Source: Datisca glomerata
Taxonomy: Eukaryota > Streptophyta > Magnoliopsida > Cucurbitales > Datiscaceae
Length of the DNA: 64,000 nt
Direction of reading: 5' to 3'
Assembly (NCBI GenBank): GCA_003255025.1
Contig: QANY01000230.1
Span: 947,466 to 1,011,465, forward strand
Below are positions 12,601-24,402 of this stretch, piece by piece. The position numbers and the translations under genes were made by a program. The stretch's first letter is position 1; each line of letters begins with the position of its first letter. The notes under the pieces were generated by a model. That model saw only the letters and a program-made list of their open reading frames with translations. It was not told the DNA's origin and did no database searches.

Positions 12601-15600
12601 ATAAAAAAACTAGGCTCCGACAGGTAAACCCTGTTGTCCTTGTAGGTCAGTGAATATTCTATAATTTGATATCTTACAGGGCCCGTGGTTTGCCTATGTC
12701 AAACATTTTGCCCTACGGAAGTGGACATGCGCGTGCTACGATCGGTCAGCTACAGTAATTCTAAAGATGCACAGTCCGTGTGTTCTGGAGGCAAAACTAG
12801 GCTATAATGGGTAAACCTTGTCTCACCTGTAAGTCTCGTAATCAGAATGGATTTGATATCTTACAAGCCCCGGGGTTTCTCCCATGTCAAACGTTATGTC
12901 CTACGGAAGTGGACATGCACGTGCTACGATCCTTCTGTTATAGCAGTTCTGAAGCTGCACAGTCTGTGAGTTTTGAAAACAAAACTAGGCTGCGAGGGGT
13001 AAACCCTGTCGCCCCTATAGGTCTCTGAATAAGCTTCAATTTGATATCATATAGGGCCCGTGGTTCCACCTACGTGAAAAGTTTTGCCCTATAGTAGTGG
13101 ATATGCACGTGCTACGATCCGTCTGTTACAGCAGTTTTAAAGCTACACAGTCCTTTTTTTTACACAAAACTAGGCTCCGAAGGGTAAACCCTATAACCCC
13201 TGTAGATCTCTAAATATGCTTCAATTTTATATCATACAGGGACCGTGGTTCCACCAATGTCAAACGTTATGCCCTACGGAAATGGACATGCGCGTGCTAC
13301 AATCGGTCAGTTACAACAATTCTAAAGCTGCACAATGTGTGTGTTTTCGAGGAAAAACTAAGCTGGAATGGGTAAACCTGGTCTCACCTATAGGTCTCTT
13401 AATAAGCTTGGATTTGATATCTTACAGGCCCGCTGCTCCACGAATGTCAAAAGTTATGCCCTACGGAATTGGACATGCACGTGCTTCGATCCGTCTGTTA
13501 CAGCAATTCTAAAGCTGAACAGTCGGTGTTTTTTGGATACAAAACTAGGCACTGATGTGTAAACCCAGTCGTGCCGGTAGGTCACTGAATAAGCTTCAAT
13601 TTGATATCTTACAGGGTCTGTGGTTCCACCCGTGTCAAAAGTTATACCCTACGGAAGTGGACATGTGCGCGCTATGATCCATCTATTACAGCAATTCTAA
13701 AGCTGCACATTCTGTTTCCTTTTAACAAAACTAAGCCCTGAATGGTTAACCCTACCGCCCCCATAGGTCTCTGTATTTTCTTCCATTTGATATCTTACAG
13801 GGCCCTTGGTTCCGCCTATGTCAAAAGTTATGCCCTACGGAAGTGGACATTCACGTGCTACAATCCGTCTGTTACAGTAATTCTAAACCTGAACAGTTCA
13901 CCTTTTTTGAACACAAAAGTAGGTTGTGATGAGTAAACCTTGTTGCCCTTATACGTCTTTGAATAAGCATCAATATGATATCTGACAGAGCCTGTGGTTC
14001 CGCCCGTGTCAAAAGTTATGCCCTACGGAAGTGGACATGCGCGTGCTACAATCTGTCAGTTACAACAATTCTAAAATTGCACAGTCCATGTTTTTTGGAC
14101 ACAAAACTAGGCTCTGACCTGTAGGTCTCTGAATAAGTTTCAATTTCATATCTTATAGGGCTCGCCCGTGTCAAAAGTTGTGCCCTACGGAAGTGGACAT
14201 GCGCGTGCTCGATCTACAGTCCGTGTTATAGCAATTCGAAAGCTGCACCGTCTGTTTTTTCTTTTGCCACAAAACTAGGCTCCAATGGGTAAACCCTTTC
14301 GTCTCTTACAGGGCACGTGGTTCCACTTATGTCAAAAGTTATGCCTTATGGAAGTGGACATGCGCATGTTACGATCCGTCTATTATAGAAATTCTAAAGC
14401 TGCATAGTCCATTTTTTTACACAAAAGTAGGCTCCAATGCGTAAACCCTGTTGCCCCTGTAGGTCTCTGAATAAACTACAATTTGATATCTTAAAGGGCC
14501 CGTGGTTCCACCTCTGTCAAATGTTATGCACTATGAAACTGGACATGTTTGTTCTACGACATGTCAGTGACAACAATTCTAAAGATGCACAGTCCATTTT
14601 CTTTTCCAACAAAACTACGTTATAATGGGTAAACCTTGTCATCCCTATAGGTCTCTGAATAAGCTTCAATTTGGTATCTTACAGGGTCTGTGGTTCCATC
14701 CATGTCAAAAGTTATGCGCTATGGAAGTGGACATGAGCATGCTACGATTGGTCTGTTACAGCAATTCTAAAGCTGCACAGTCCGTGTTTTTTGGAGGCAA
14801 AACTAGGCTGGAATGGGTAAACCTGGTCTCACCTTTAGGTCTCTCAATAATTTGGATTTGATATCTTTCAGGCCCCTGTGTTCCACCCATGTCAAAAGTT
14901 ATACCTTACGGAAGTGGATATACGCGTGCTACTATCCATCTGTTAGAGCAATTCTAAGGCTGCACAGTTCATTTTTTTTACCCAAAACTAGGTTCCAACA
15001 GGTAAAACCTGTCGCCCTTGTTGGTCTGTGAATAAGCTTGAATATGATATCTTAAAGGGCTTGTGGTTCCACTGGTGTCATAGGTTATGCCCTACGAAAG
15101 TGGACTTGCGCGTGCTACGATCCTTCTGTTATATCAATTCTCAGGTTGCACAGTCCGTTTTTTTTGGAGAAAAAACTAGGTTGGAATGGGTAAACCCAGT
15201 CTCACATGTAGGTCTTTTAATAAGTTTGTATTTGATATCTTATAGACCCCGGTGATTCACCTATGTCAAAAGTTACGCCCTACAGAATGGGATATGCACG
15301 TGCTACGATCCATCTGTTACAGCAATTCTAAAGCTGCACAGTCCATGTTTTTTGGACACAAAACTAGGCCCTTGTAGGTAAACCCCATCTCCCCTGTAGG
15401 TCTCTAAATAAGCTTCAATTTAATACCTTACAGGGCTCGTGGTTGCATCCATGTGAAAAGTTATGCCTTACGGAAGTGGACATGTGCGTGCTACATTCGA
15501 TCTGTTACAGCAATTCTAAGGCAGCACAACCCATTTTTTTTACACAAAACTAGGCTCCAACGGGTAAACCCTATCACCCATGTAGGCCTCTTAACAAGCT

Positions 15601-16650
15601 TCAATTTAATATTTTACAGAGCCCGTGGTTCCACCCATGTTAAAAGTTATGCCCTACGGAAGTGGACCTACGCGTGCTACGATACGTCTATTACAACAAT
15701 TCTAAAGCTGCACAGTCCCTATTTTTTGGATACAAAACTAGGCTCCAATGTGTAAACCCAATCGCACCTGTAGGTCTCTGAATAAGCTTCAATTTGATAT
15801 CTTACAGGACCCGTGGTTCCACCTGTGTAAAAATTATGCCTTACGATGCCGGACATGCGCGTGGTACGATCCGTCTATTACAGCAATTCTAAAGCTGCAC
15901 AGTCTATTTTTTTTCACAAAACTAGGCTCTGATGGATAAACCCTTTCATCCTTGTAGGTCTCTAAATAAACTTCAATTTGAAATCTTACAGGGCCTTTGG
16001 TTCCACCTATGTCAAAAGATATGCCCTACGGAAATGGACTTGCGCTTGCTATGATCCGTCTATTACAGCAATTCTAAAGCTGTACAGTCCATTTTTTCCA
16101 TCAAACTAGGATCCGATGGGTAAAGCCTATCGTCCCTATAGGTCTCTGAATAAGCTTCAATTTGATATCTTACAGGGCCCGTGGTTCAACCTATGTCAGA
16201 TGTTATGCCCTACGGAAGTGGACACGCGCGCACTACTATACGTCTGTTACAGCAATTCTAAAGCTGCACAATCCATTTTTTTTACCAAAACTAGGCTCTG
16301 ACAAGTGAATCTTGTCGTCCTTGTATATTTTTGAATAATCTTCAATTTGATATCTTACAGAGCCTGTGGTTCCACCTATGTCAAACGTTATGTCCTACGG
16401 AACTGTACATGCGCGTGCTACAATCAGTCTGTTACAGCAATTCTAAAACTACATAGTCTGTGTTTTTTGGAGGCAAAACTAGGCTGGTCACCTGTAGGTC
16501 TCTTAATAATCTTGGATTTGATATCTTACAGGGCCCACCGTTCCACCCATGTCAGAAGATATGCCCTACGGAAATGGACATGCGCGTGCTACGATCCGTG
16601 TGTTACAACAATTCTAAAGCTCTCCGGCCCATTTTTTTTTAGAAATAAAA
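6685..16650 (+). repeat. 188-bp satellite array, zone 2b (A with scattered B monomers)
   Basis: About 53 monomers. Type B units are scattered singly among type A, recognised near 7,100, 7,640, 8,020, 8,745, 9,855, 10,420, 10,770, 11,515, 12,805, 13,365, 14,810, 15,185 and 16,485. Spacing is irregular, so there is no strict A/B alternation. Each B unit is usually preceded by an A unit ending in TTTTTTGGAGGCAAAACTAG. At 11,594-11,660 a short internal duplication repeats GTGGACATGCACGTGCTA about 40 bp apart. The B unit near 16,485 has lost the GGAATGGGTAAACC part. Confidence 0.95.
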
Positions 16651-18700
16651 CTAGGCTCCGACAGGTAAACCCTATCGTCCCTATAGGTCTATGAATAAGC
16701 TTCAATTTGATATCTTAGAGAGCCCGTGGTTCCGACCGTGTCAAAAGTTATGCCCTACGAAATTGGACATGCGCGTACTAAGATCCGTCTGTTACAGTAA
16801 TTCTAAAGTTGTACAGTCCATTTTGTTTTGCCACAAAACTAGGCTTCGATGGGTAAACCCTGCCGTCCTTGTAGGTCTCTAAATAAACTTCAATTTCATA
16901 TCTTATAGGGCACGTGGTTCCACCTATGTCAAAAGATATGCCCTACAGAATTGGGCATGTGCGTTCTACGAGCTGTCTGTCAGAGCAATTGTAAAGCTGC
17001 ACAGTCCATTTTTTTTAGAACAAAACTAGGTCCAATGGGTAAACCCCGTCACCTCTGTAGGACTCTGAATAAGCTTCAATTTGATAACTTATAGAGCCCG
17101 TGGTTCCACCTATGTCAAAAGTTATGCCCTATGAAAGTGGACATGCGCGTGCTATAAACGTCTGTTACAACAATTCTAAAGTTACGTAGTACGTTTTTTT
17201 ACACATCGATAGTAAACCATGTCGCCGTTGTAGGTCTCTGAATAAGCATGAATTTGATATCCTACAAGGCCTGTGATTCCACCTGTGTTAAAAGTTATGC
17301 CTAACAGACATGGACATGCGCGTGCTATTCCGTCTGTTACATCAATTCTAAAGCTTCACAGCCTGTGATTTTGGGACACAAAACTAGGCTCCGACGCAAA
17401 AACCCAGTCTCACCTGCAGGTCTCTGAATAAGCTTCAATTTGATATCTTACAAGGCTCGTGGTTCCACCCGTGTCAAAAGTTATGCCCTACGGAAGTGGA
17501 CATGGGCGTGCTACGATATGTCTGTTATAGAAATTATAAAGCTGCACAGTCCGTGTTTTATGGACACAAAAATAGTCTCCGACATGCAAACCCATTCATA
17601 CATGTAGATCTCTAAATAAGCTTCAATTTAATATCTTACAGCGCTTATGGTTCCACCCGTGTCAAAGTATATGCCCTAGGATCCGTCTGTTACAGTAATT
17701 CTAAAGCTGCATAGTCTATTTTTTTTGCCACAAAACTAGGCTCTCACAGGTAAACCCTGTCTTCATTGTAGGTCTCTGAATAATCTTTAATTTGATATCT
17801 TACAGGACCCGTGGTTCCACCCGTGTCAAAAGTTATGCCCCACGGAAGTTGACATGCGCGTGCAATGATTCGTCTGTTACAGCAATTCTAAAGTTGCGCA
17901 GTCCATGTTTTATATACACAAAACTAGGCTCCGACGCACAAACCATGTCTCACCTGTAGGTCTCTAAATAAGCTTCAATTTGATATCTTACAGAGCCAGT
18001 GGTTCCACCCGTGTCAAAAGTTATGCCTTACGAAAGTGGACATGCACGTGCTACGATCCATCTGTTACACTAATTCTAAAGCTGCACAGTCCGTTTTTTT
18101 TTACACAAAACTAGGCTATGACAGGTAAACCCTGTCACCCCTATAGATCTATGAATAAGCTTCAATTTGATATCATATAGGACCCGTGGTTCCACCAATG
18201 TCAAAAGTTATGCATTACGGAAGTGGACATGCACATCTAGGATCCGTCTATTACAGCAATTCTAAAGCTGCACAGTCCGTCTTTCTTGGACACAAAACTA
18301 GGCTCTGATGCATAAACCCTGTCGCACCTATAGGTCTCTAAATAAGCTTCAATTTGATATCTTACAGGGCCTGTGGTTCCACCCGCGTCAAACGTTATGC
18401 CCTATGAAAGTGGACATGCACATGCTACAATCCGCCTATTACAGCAATGCCCTACGAAAATGGGCATGCGCGTGCTACGATCCGTCTGTTACAGCAATTC
18501 TAAAGTTGTATAGTCCATTTTTTTGGACACAAAACTAAGCACTGATGGTTAAACTCTATCACCCCTGTAGGTCTCTGAGTAAGCTTCAATTTGATATCTT
18601 ACAGGGCCCGTGGTTCTACCTATCTCAATAGTTATGCCTTACAGAAGTGGACATGTGCGTGCTACGATCGATCAGTTACAGGAATTCTAAAGCTGTATAG
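16651..18700 (+). repeat. 188-bp satellite array, zone 3 (type A only)
   Basis: About 11 monomers with no B-type markers by eye. Several units are shortened (for example near 17,150-17,210 and 17,670-17,690). At 18,420-18,500 a partial duplication of about 70 bp repeats the CTACGA...CAGCAAT part of one monomer. This zone separates the GGAGGC-type B units on its left from the GGAGTC-type B' units on its right. Confidence 0.92.
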
Positions 18701-19391
18701 TCCGTGTTTTTGGGAGTAAAAAATAGGTTGGAATGGGTAAACCTGATCTCACCTATGCATCTCTTAATAATCTGGCATTTGATATCTTACAGTCCCCGTG
18801 GTTCCACCCATGTAAAAAGTTATGCCTTACGGAAGTGGACATGCACGTGCTACGAACATTCCATGTTTTTTGGAGTCAAAACTAGGTTGCGACCTGTCAC
18901 CCCTATAGGTCTCCGAATAAGCTTCAATTTGATATCTTCCATGGGCACGTGGTTCCACCTATGTCAAAACTCATGCCCTACAGAAGTGCAAATGCGCGTG
19001 CTACAATCGGTGTGTTATAGCAATTCTAAAGTTGTACAGTCCGTATTTTTTGGAGACAAAACTAGGATGGAATGTGTAAACCTGGTCTCACCAATACTTA
19101 TCTTAATAATCTTGTATTTGATGTCTTACAGGCCCCATGGTTCCACCCTTGTAAAAAGTTATGCCGTTCAGAAGTGGACATGCACATGCCACGATCTGTC
19201 TGTTACGACAATTCTAAAGCTACAAAGTCCATGTTTTTTGGAGTCAAAACTAGGCTATGACCTATCACCCCTGTAGGTCTCTGAATAAGCTTCAATTTGA
19301 TATCTTCCATGGACCTGTGGTTCCACCTATGTCAAACCTTATGCCCTACAATTTGTTTTCTTAATCAAAATGAGGCTCTGATGGTTAAAAC
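18701..19391 (+). repeat. Satellite array, start of the B'-rich zone, ending at an inversion
   Basis: B' monomers appear here, marked by GGAGTCAAAACTAGG, GGAATGGGTAAACCTGG, CTCACCTATACGTCTC and CTTGGATTTGATATCTTACA. The stretch near 18,900-19,350 has a recognisable series: a unit reading CTTCCATGGGCACGTGG, then a B' unit, then CTTCCATGGACCTGTGG with a following monomer that has lost its middle. The same series recurs near 25,650-26,080 and 27,830-28,280. The + orientation ends at about 19,391, just after CTGATGGTTAAAACC. Confidence 0.93.
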
Positions 19392-21450
19392 CTTTAGAAT
19401 TGATGTAACAGACGGATCGTATCACGTGCATGTCCTCTTCCGTTATTCAGAGACATAAAGGGGTGACAGGGTTTACAAGTCGCAGCCTAGTTTTGACTGC
19501 AACAAACACGGACTGTACAGCTTTAGAATTGATGTAACAGACGGATCGTATCACGTGCATGTCCTCTTCCGTAGGGCGAAACTTTTGACATGGGTGGAAT
19601 CACGGGCCCGTAAGATATCAAATCCAAGTTTATTAAGAGATTTGTGAAACCATGTTTACCCATTCCAACCTAGTTTTGACTCCAAAAAACACGGATTGTA
19701 CAGCTTTAGAATTACTGTAACAGACCGATCGTAGCACGCGTACGTCCACTTCCGCAGGGCATAACTTTAGATATAGCTGGATCCACGTGCCCTGTAAGAT
19801 TTCAAATTGAAGCTTATTCAGAGACCTACAAGTGATACTAGTTTTACCCATTGTAGTCTAGTTTTGGCTCCAAAAAACACGGACTATGCAGCTTTAGATT
19901 TGCTGTAATAGACAGATCGTTGCAAGTGAATGTCCACTTCCGTAGGGCATAAGTTATGACATGGGTGGAACCACGGGGCCTGTATGATATCAAATCCATG
20001 CCTATTTAAATACGTAGAGGTGAGACCAGGTTTACCCATTGGATCCTAATTTTGACTCCAAAAAATATGGATTGTACAACTTTAGAATTGCTGTAACAGA
20101 CCGATCGTAGCACGCACATGTCCACTTTCGTAGGGCATAACTTTATACATAGGCGGAACCACGGGCCCTATAAGATATCAAATTAAATCTTATTCTATGA
20201 CGTACAGGGATGATAGGCTTTACAAGTCGCTGTCTAGTTTTGACTCCAAGAAACATGGTATGTGCTGGTTTAGAATTGATGTAACAGATGTATCGTACAA
20301 TGTGCATGTCCACTTTCGTAGGACATAACTTTTGGCATGTGTGGAACCACGAGGCCTGTAAGATATCAAATCCAAGCTTATTAAGAGACGTATAGGTGAG
20401 ACTTGGTTTACCCAATCCAGCCTAACACGGACTGTATAGCTTTAGAATTGCTGTAAGAGATCGATTGTAGCACGCGCATGACCAATTCCTAAGGGCATAA
20501 CTTTTGACATAGGTGGAACTACGACCCTGTGAGATATCAAATTGAAGATTATTCAAAGATCTACAAGGACAACAAGTTTTACTGATTGTTGCCTAGTTTT
20601 AACTCCAAAAAAATGGACTGTGTAGCTTTAGAATTGTTGTAACAGACAGATCGTAGCATGTGCATGTCCACTTCCGTAGGGCATAACTTTTGTCATAGGT
20701 AGAACCAAGATCCCTGTAAGATATCAAATTGAATCTCATTCAGATACCTACATGGGAGATGGGTTTTACCCATCACAGCCTAGTTTTAACACCAAAAAAC
20801 ATGGACTGTGCAACTTTAGAATTGCTGTAACAAACGAATCATAGCACGTGCATGTCAACTTCCGTAGGGCATAACTTTTGACATGAATGGAATCACGGAG
20901 CCTATAAGATATCAAATCCAAGCCGATTAAGAGACGTATGGTGAGACCAGGTTTACCCATTCCAATCTACTTTTGACTCCAAAAAATAGGGACTGCATAG
21001 CATTAGAATTGCTGTAACAGGCGGATTGTAGCACGTGTAATGCCACTTCCGTAGTGCATAACTTTTGACATGGGTGGAACAACGAGACCTGTTAGATATC
21101 AAATAGAAGATTATTAAGAGACCTCCAGGTGATACCAGGTTTACCCATTCTAGCCTAGTTTTGACTCCAAAAAATATGGACTGTGCAGCTTTAGAATTGC
21201 TATAACAGACTGATCGTAGCACGCGCATGTCCACTTCCGTAGTGCATAACTTTTGACATAGGTGGAACCACAGGCCCTTTAAGATATCAAATTGAAACTT
21301 ATTCAAATACCTACAGGGGAGACAGGGTTTAGCTATCACAGCATAGTTTTGACTCCAAAAGACACGGAATGTGCAGCTTTAGAATTGTTGTAATAGACGG
21401 ATAGTAGCACGTGCATGTCCACTTCTGTGGAAAGAAAGGCCCTGTAAGAC
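19392..21450 (-). repeat. Inverted satellite block 1
   Basis: The array reads on the minus strand here: the + strand shows TTTAGAATTGATGTAACAG, GTAGGGCATAACTTTTGACA and TAAGATATCAAATTGAAGC, the reverse complements of the monomer boxes. About 11 monomers of A and B' type. At the left, about 55 bp (TTTAGAATTGATG through CTCTTCCGT) occurs at 19,393 and again near 19,524. The right junction is a patched sequence: minus-strand CACTTCTGT, then GGAAAGAAAGGCCCTGTAAG, then + strand CATGTGCTACGA from about 21,452. The block is colinear with 29,640-31,663 at an offset of 10.20-10.21 kb. Confidence 0.93.
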
Positions 21451-22379
21451 CTCCATGTGCTACGACTGTTAAACCCTATCGGTGCTGTAGGTCTCTGAAT
21501 AAGTTCAATTTGATATCTTACAAGGCCCGTTGTTCCACCAATGTCAAAATTTATGCCCTACGGAAGTGGACATGCGCGTGCTACGATCAGTCTGTTACAG
21601 CAATTATAAAGCTGCACAGTCCATATTTTTTGGAGGCAAAACTTGGCTGGAATGGGTAAACCTGGTCTCACCTATAGGTTTCTTGATAATCTTGGATTTG
21701 ATATCTTACCGGTCCCGTGGTTCCACCCATGTCAAAAGTTATACACTACGGAAGTGGCATTGCTCGTGCTACAATCTGTCTGTTATAGTAATTCTAAAGC
21801 TGCCCAGTCTATGTTTTTTAACACTATGCTATGATGGGAAAACCCTTTCGGCTGTATAGGTCTCTAAATAAGCTTCAATTTCATATCTTACAGGGCCCGT
21901 GGTTCCACCAATGTCAAAAGTTATGCCCTACGAAAGTGGAAATGCGCGTGTTACGATCGATCTGTTACAGAAATTCTAAAGCTATACATTCCGTGTATTT
22001 TGGAGTCAAAACTAGGCTGGAATGGGTTAACATGGTCTCTCCTATACATCTCCTCATAAGCTTGGATTTGATATCTTACAGGCTTTGTGGTTCCACCCAT
22101 GTCAAAAGTTATGCCCTACTGAAGTGGACATGCACGTGCTATGATCCGTTTGTTATAACAATTCTAAAGCTGCAAAGTCCGTGTTTTTTTTAGTCAAAAC
22201 TAGACAGCGATGGGTAAATCCTGTCAACCCTGTAGGTCTCTGAATAAGTATCAATTTGATATCTTACATGCGCCCATGGTTCCACCTATGTCAAAAGTTA
22301 TGCCCTATGGATGTGGACATGCACGTGCTACGATCCGTCTGTTACAACAATTCTAAAGCTGCACAGGCCATGTTTTTTG

Positions 22380-23390
22380 TTGTTAAAACTAGGCCGTGAT
22401 GAGTAAACTCTATCACCTCTGTGCAATAAGGTTCAATTTGATATCTTAGAGGCCCGTAGTTCCAACAATTCTAAAGTTTTACAGTCTGTATTTTTTGGAG
22501 GACAAACTAGGCTAGAATGGATAAACCTGGTCTCACCTATACGTCTCTTACTAAGCTTGAATTCGATATCATACAGGCCCCGTGGTTCCACCCATGTCAA
22601 AAGTTATGCCTAACGAAAGTGGACGTCCACGTGCTATGATCCGTCAGTCTGTTACAGCAATTCTAAAGGTGCACAGTCTTTGTTTTTTGGAGCCAAAACT
22701 ACGCAGCGACGGGTAAGCCCAATCGGTGCTGTAGGTCTCTGAATAAGCTTCAATTCGATATCTATAGGGCCTGTGGTTCCACCTATTTCAAACGTTATGC
22801 CCTACAGATGTGGACATGTATGTGCTACGATCTGTCTGTTAGAGAAATTCTAAAACTGCACAGTCTGTGTTTTGTGAACACAAATCCAGGCTCTGACGGG
22901 TAAACTCGGTCGTACGTATAGGTCTCCAAATAAGCTTCAGTTTGATATGTTACAAGACCCGTGGATCACCTACATCAAAATTTATACCCTACAGAAATGG
23001 ACATTCGCGTGCTACGATCAGTCTGTTACAACAATTCTAAAGCTGCACAATTCGTGTTTTTTGGTGTGAAAACTAGGCTGGAATGGGTAAACCTAGTCTA
23101 ACCTATACGTCTCTTAATAAGCTTGGATTTGATATCTTAAAGTCCTCATGGTTCCACCCATACAAAAGTTATGCCTTAGAGAAGTGGACATGCATGTGCT
23201 ACGATCCATCTGTTACAATAATTCTAAAGTCTCTGAAAAATACAGTCTGTATTTTTTGGACACAAAACTAGACTGCGATGGGTAAAGAACGTCACCCCTA
23301 TAAGTCTCTGAATAAGCTTCAATTTGATATCTCACAGGGACTGTGGTTACACCTATGTCAAAAGTTATGCCCCATAAAAGTGGACATGCG
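22380..23390 (+). repeat. Single-copy version of the 34.7-37.4 kb higher-order segment
   Basis: This stretch is colinear with 35,660-36,670 at an offset of about 13.28 kb. TGATGAGT is at 22,397 and 35,676; the GGTAAACCTAGTCTAACC unit at 23,083 matches the unit at 36,360. It includes the shortened dimer in which GTTCCA is fused to ACAATTCTAAAG. Its right end (GCCCCATAAAAGTGGACA near 23,368) matches the second copy of the 749-bp unit (near 37,387) better than the first. That is what an unduplicated ancestor would look like. Confidence 0.8.
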
Positions 23391-24315
23391 CGTGCTACGA
23401 TCCGTCTCTTACAGCAATTCTAAAGCTGCACAATCGTTTTTTTTTACACAAAACTAGGCTCTGATGGGAAACTTTGTCGCCCCTGTAGATCTCTTAATAA
23501 GCTTCAATTAGATATCTTATAGGGCCCGCGGTTCCACCAGTGTCAAATGTAATTCCATATGGAAGTGGACATGCACATGCTACGATCCGTCTGTTACAGC
23601 AATTCTAAAGCTTCACAATCTATGTTTTTTGGAGTCAAAACTAAACTGGAATGGGTAAAACTTGTTGCCCTTGTAGGTCTCTGAATAAGCTTCAATTTGA
23701 TATCTCACAGGGTCGTAGTTCCACCTATGTCAAAAGTTATGCCCTTAGGAATTGGTCATGCGCGTGCTACAATCGATCTCTTACAGCAATTCTAAAGCTA
23801 TACAGTCCGTGTTAGGCTGGAATGGGTAAACCAAGTCTCACATATACGTCTCTTAATAAGCTTGGATTCGATATCTCACACGCCCTGTGCTTCCACCCAT
23901 GTCAAAAGTTATGTCCTACGGAAGTGGACATGCGTGTGCTACGATTCGTCTGTTAGAGCAATTCTAAAGTTGCATAGTCCATATTTTTTAGAGACAAAAC
24001 TAGGCTCTAGCGGGTAAAACCTGTCGCACCTATAGGTCTCTAAATAAGCTTTAATTTGATATGTTACAGGGCCCGTGGTTCCATCCATGTCTAACGTTTT
24101 GTCCTACGGAAGTGGACATGCCCGTGCTACGATCGGTCTGTTACAACAACTCTAAAGCTGCACAATTCATGTCTTTTGGAGTTAAAACTAGGCTGGAATG
24201 GGAATACATGGTCTCACCTATACGTCTCTTAATAATCTTGGATTTGACATCTTACACGCCCAGTGGTTCCACCCATGTCAAACGTTATGTCCTACGGAAG
24301 TGGATTTGCACGTGC

Positions 24316-24402
24316 TATGGGAAAACCTGTTCTCACCTATACAGTCCGTGTATTTTTGGAGTCAACACTGGGCTACAATGGGAAAACCTGTTCTCACCTA
24401 TA
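24316..24402 (+). repeat. 60-bp micro-duplication inside a B' monomer
   Basis: The words TGGGAAAACCTGTTCTCACC and TATAC occur at 24,316-24,342 and again at 24,376-24,402. The second copy is followed by the normal ATCTCTTAATAATC, whereas the first is fused directly to CAGTCCGTGTATTT. This is a local slip or unequal-exchange product within the satellite. Confidence 0.85.

Noticed and set aside
18704..19276. A 190-residue + strand open frame in the satellite, and a similar 188-residue minus-strand one at 30,044-30,610
   Set aside because: Both consist of two to three satellite monomers read through. The minus-strand one lies in the inverted block and reads the same monomer boxes. They end when the 188-bp unit shifts frame.
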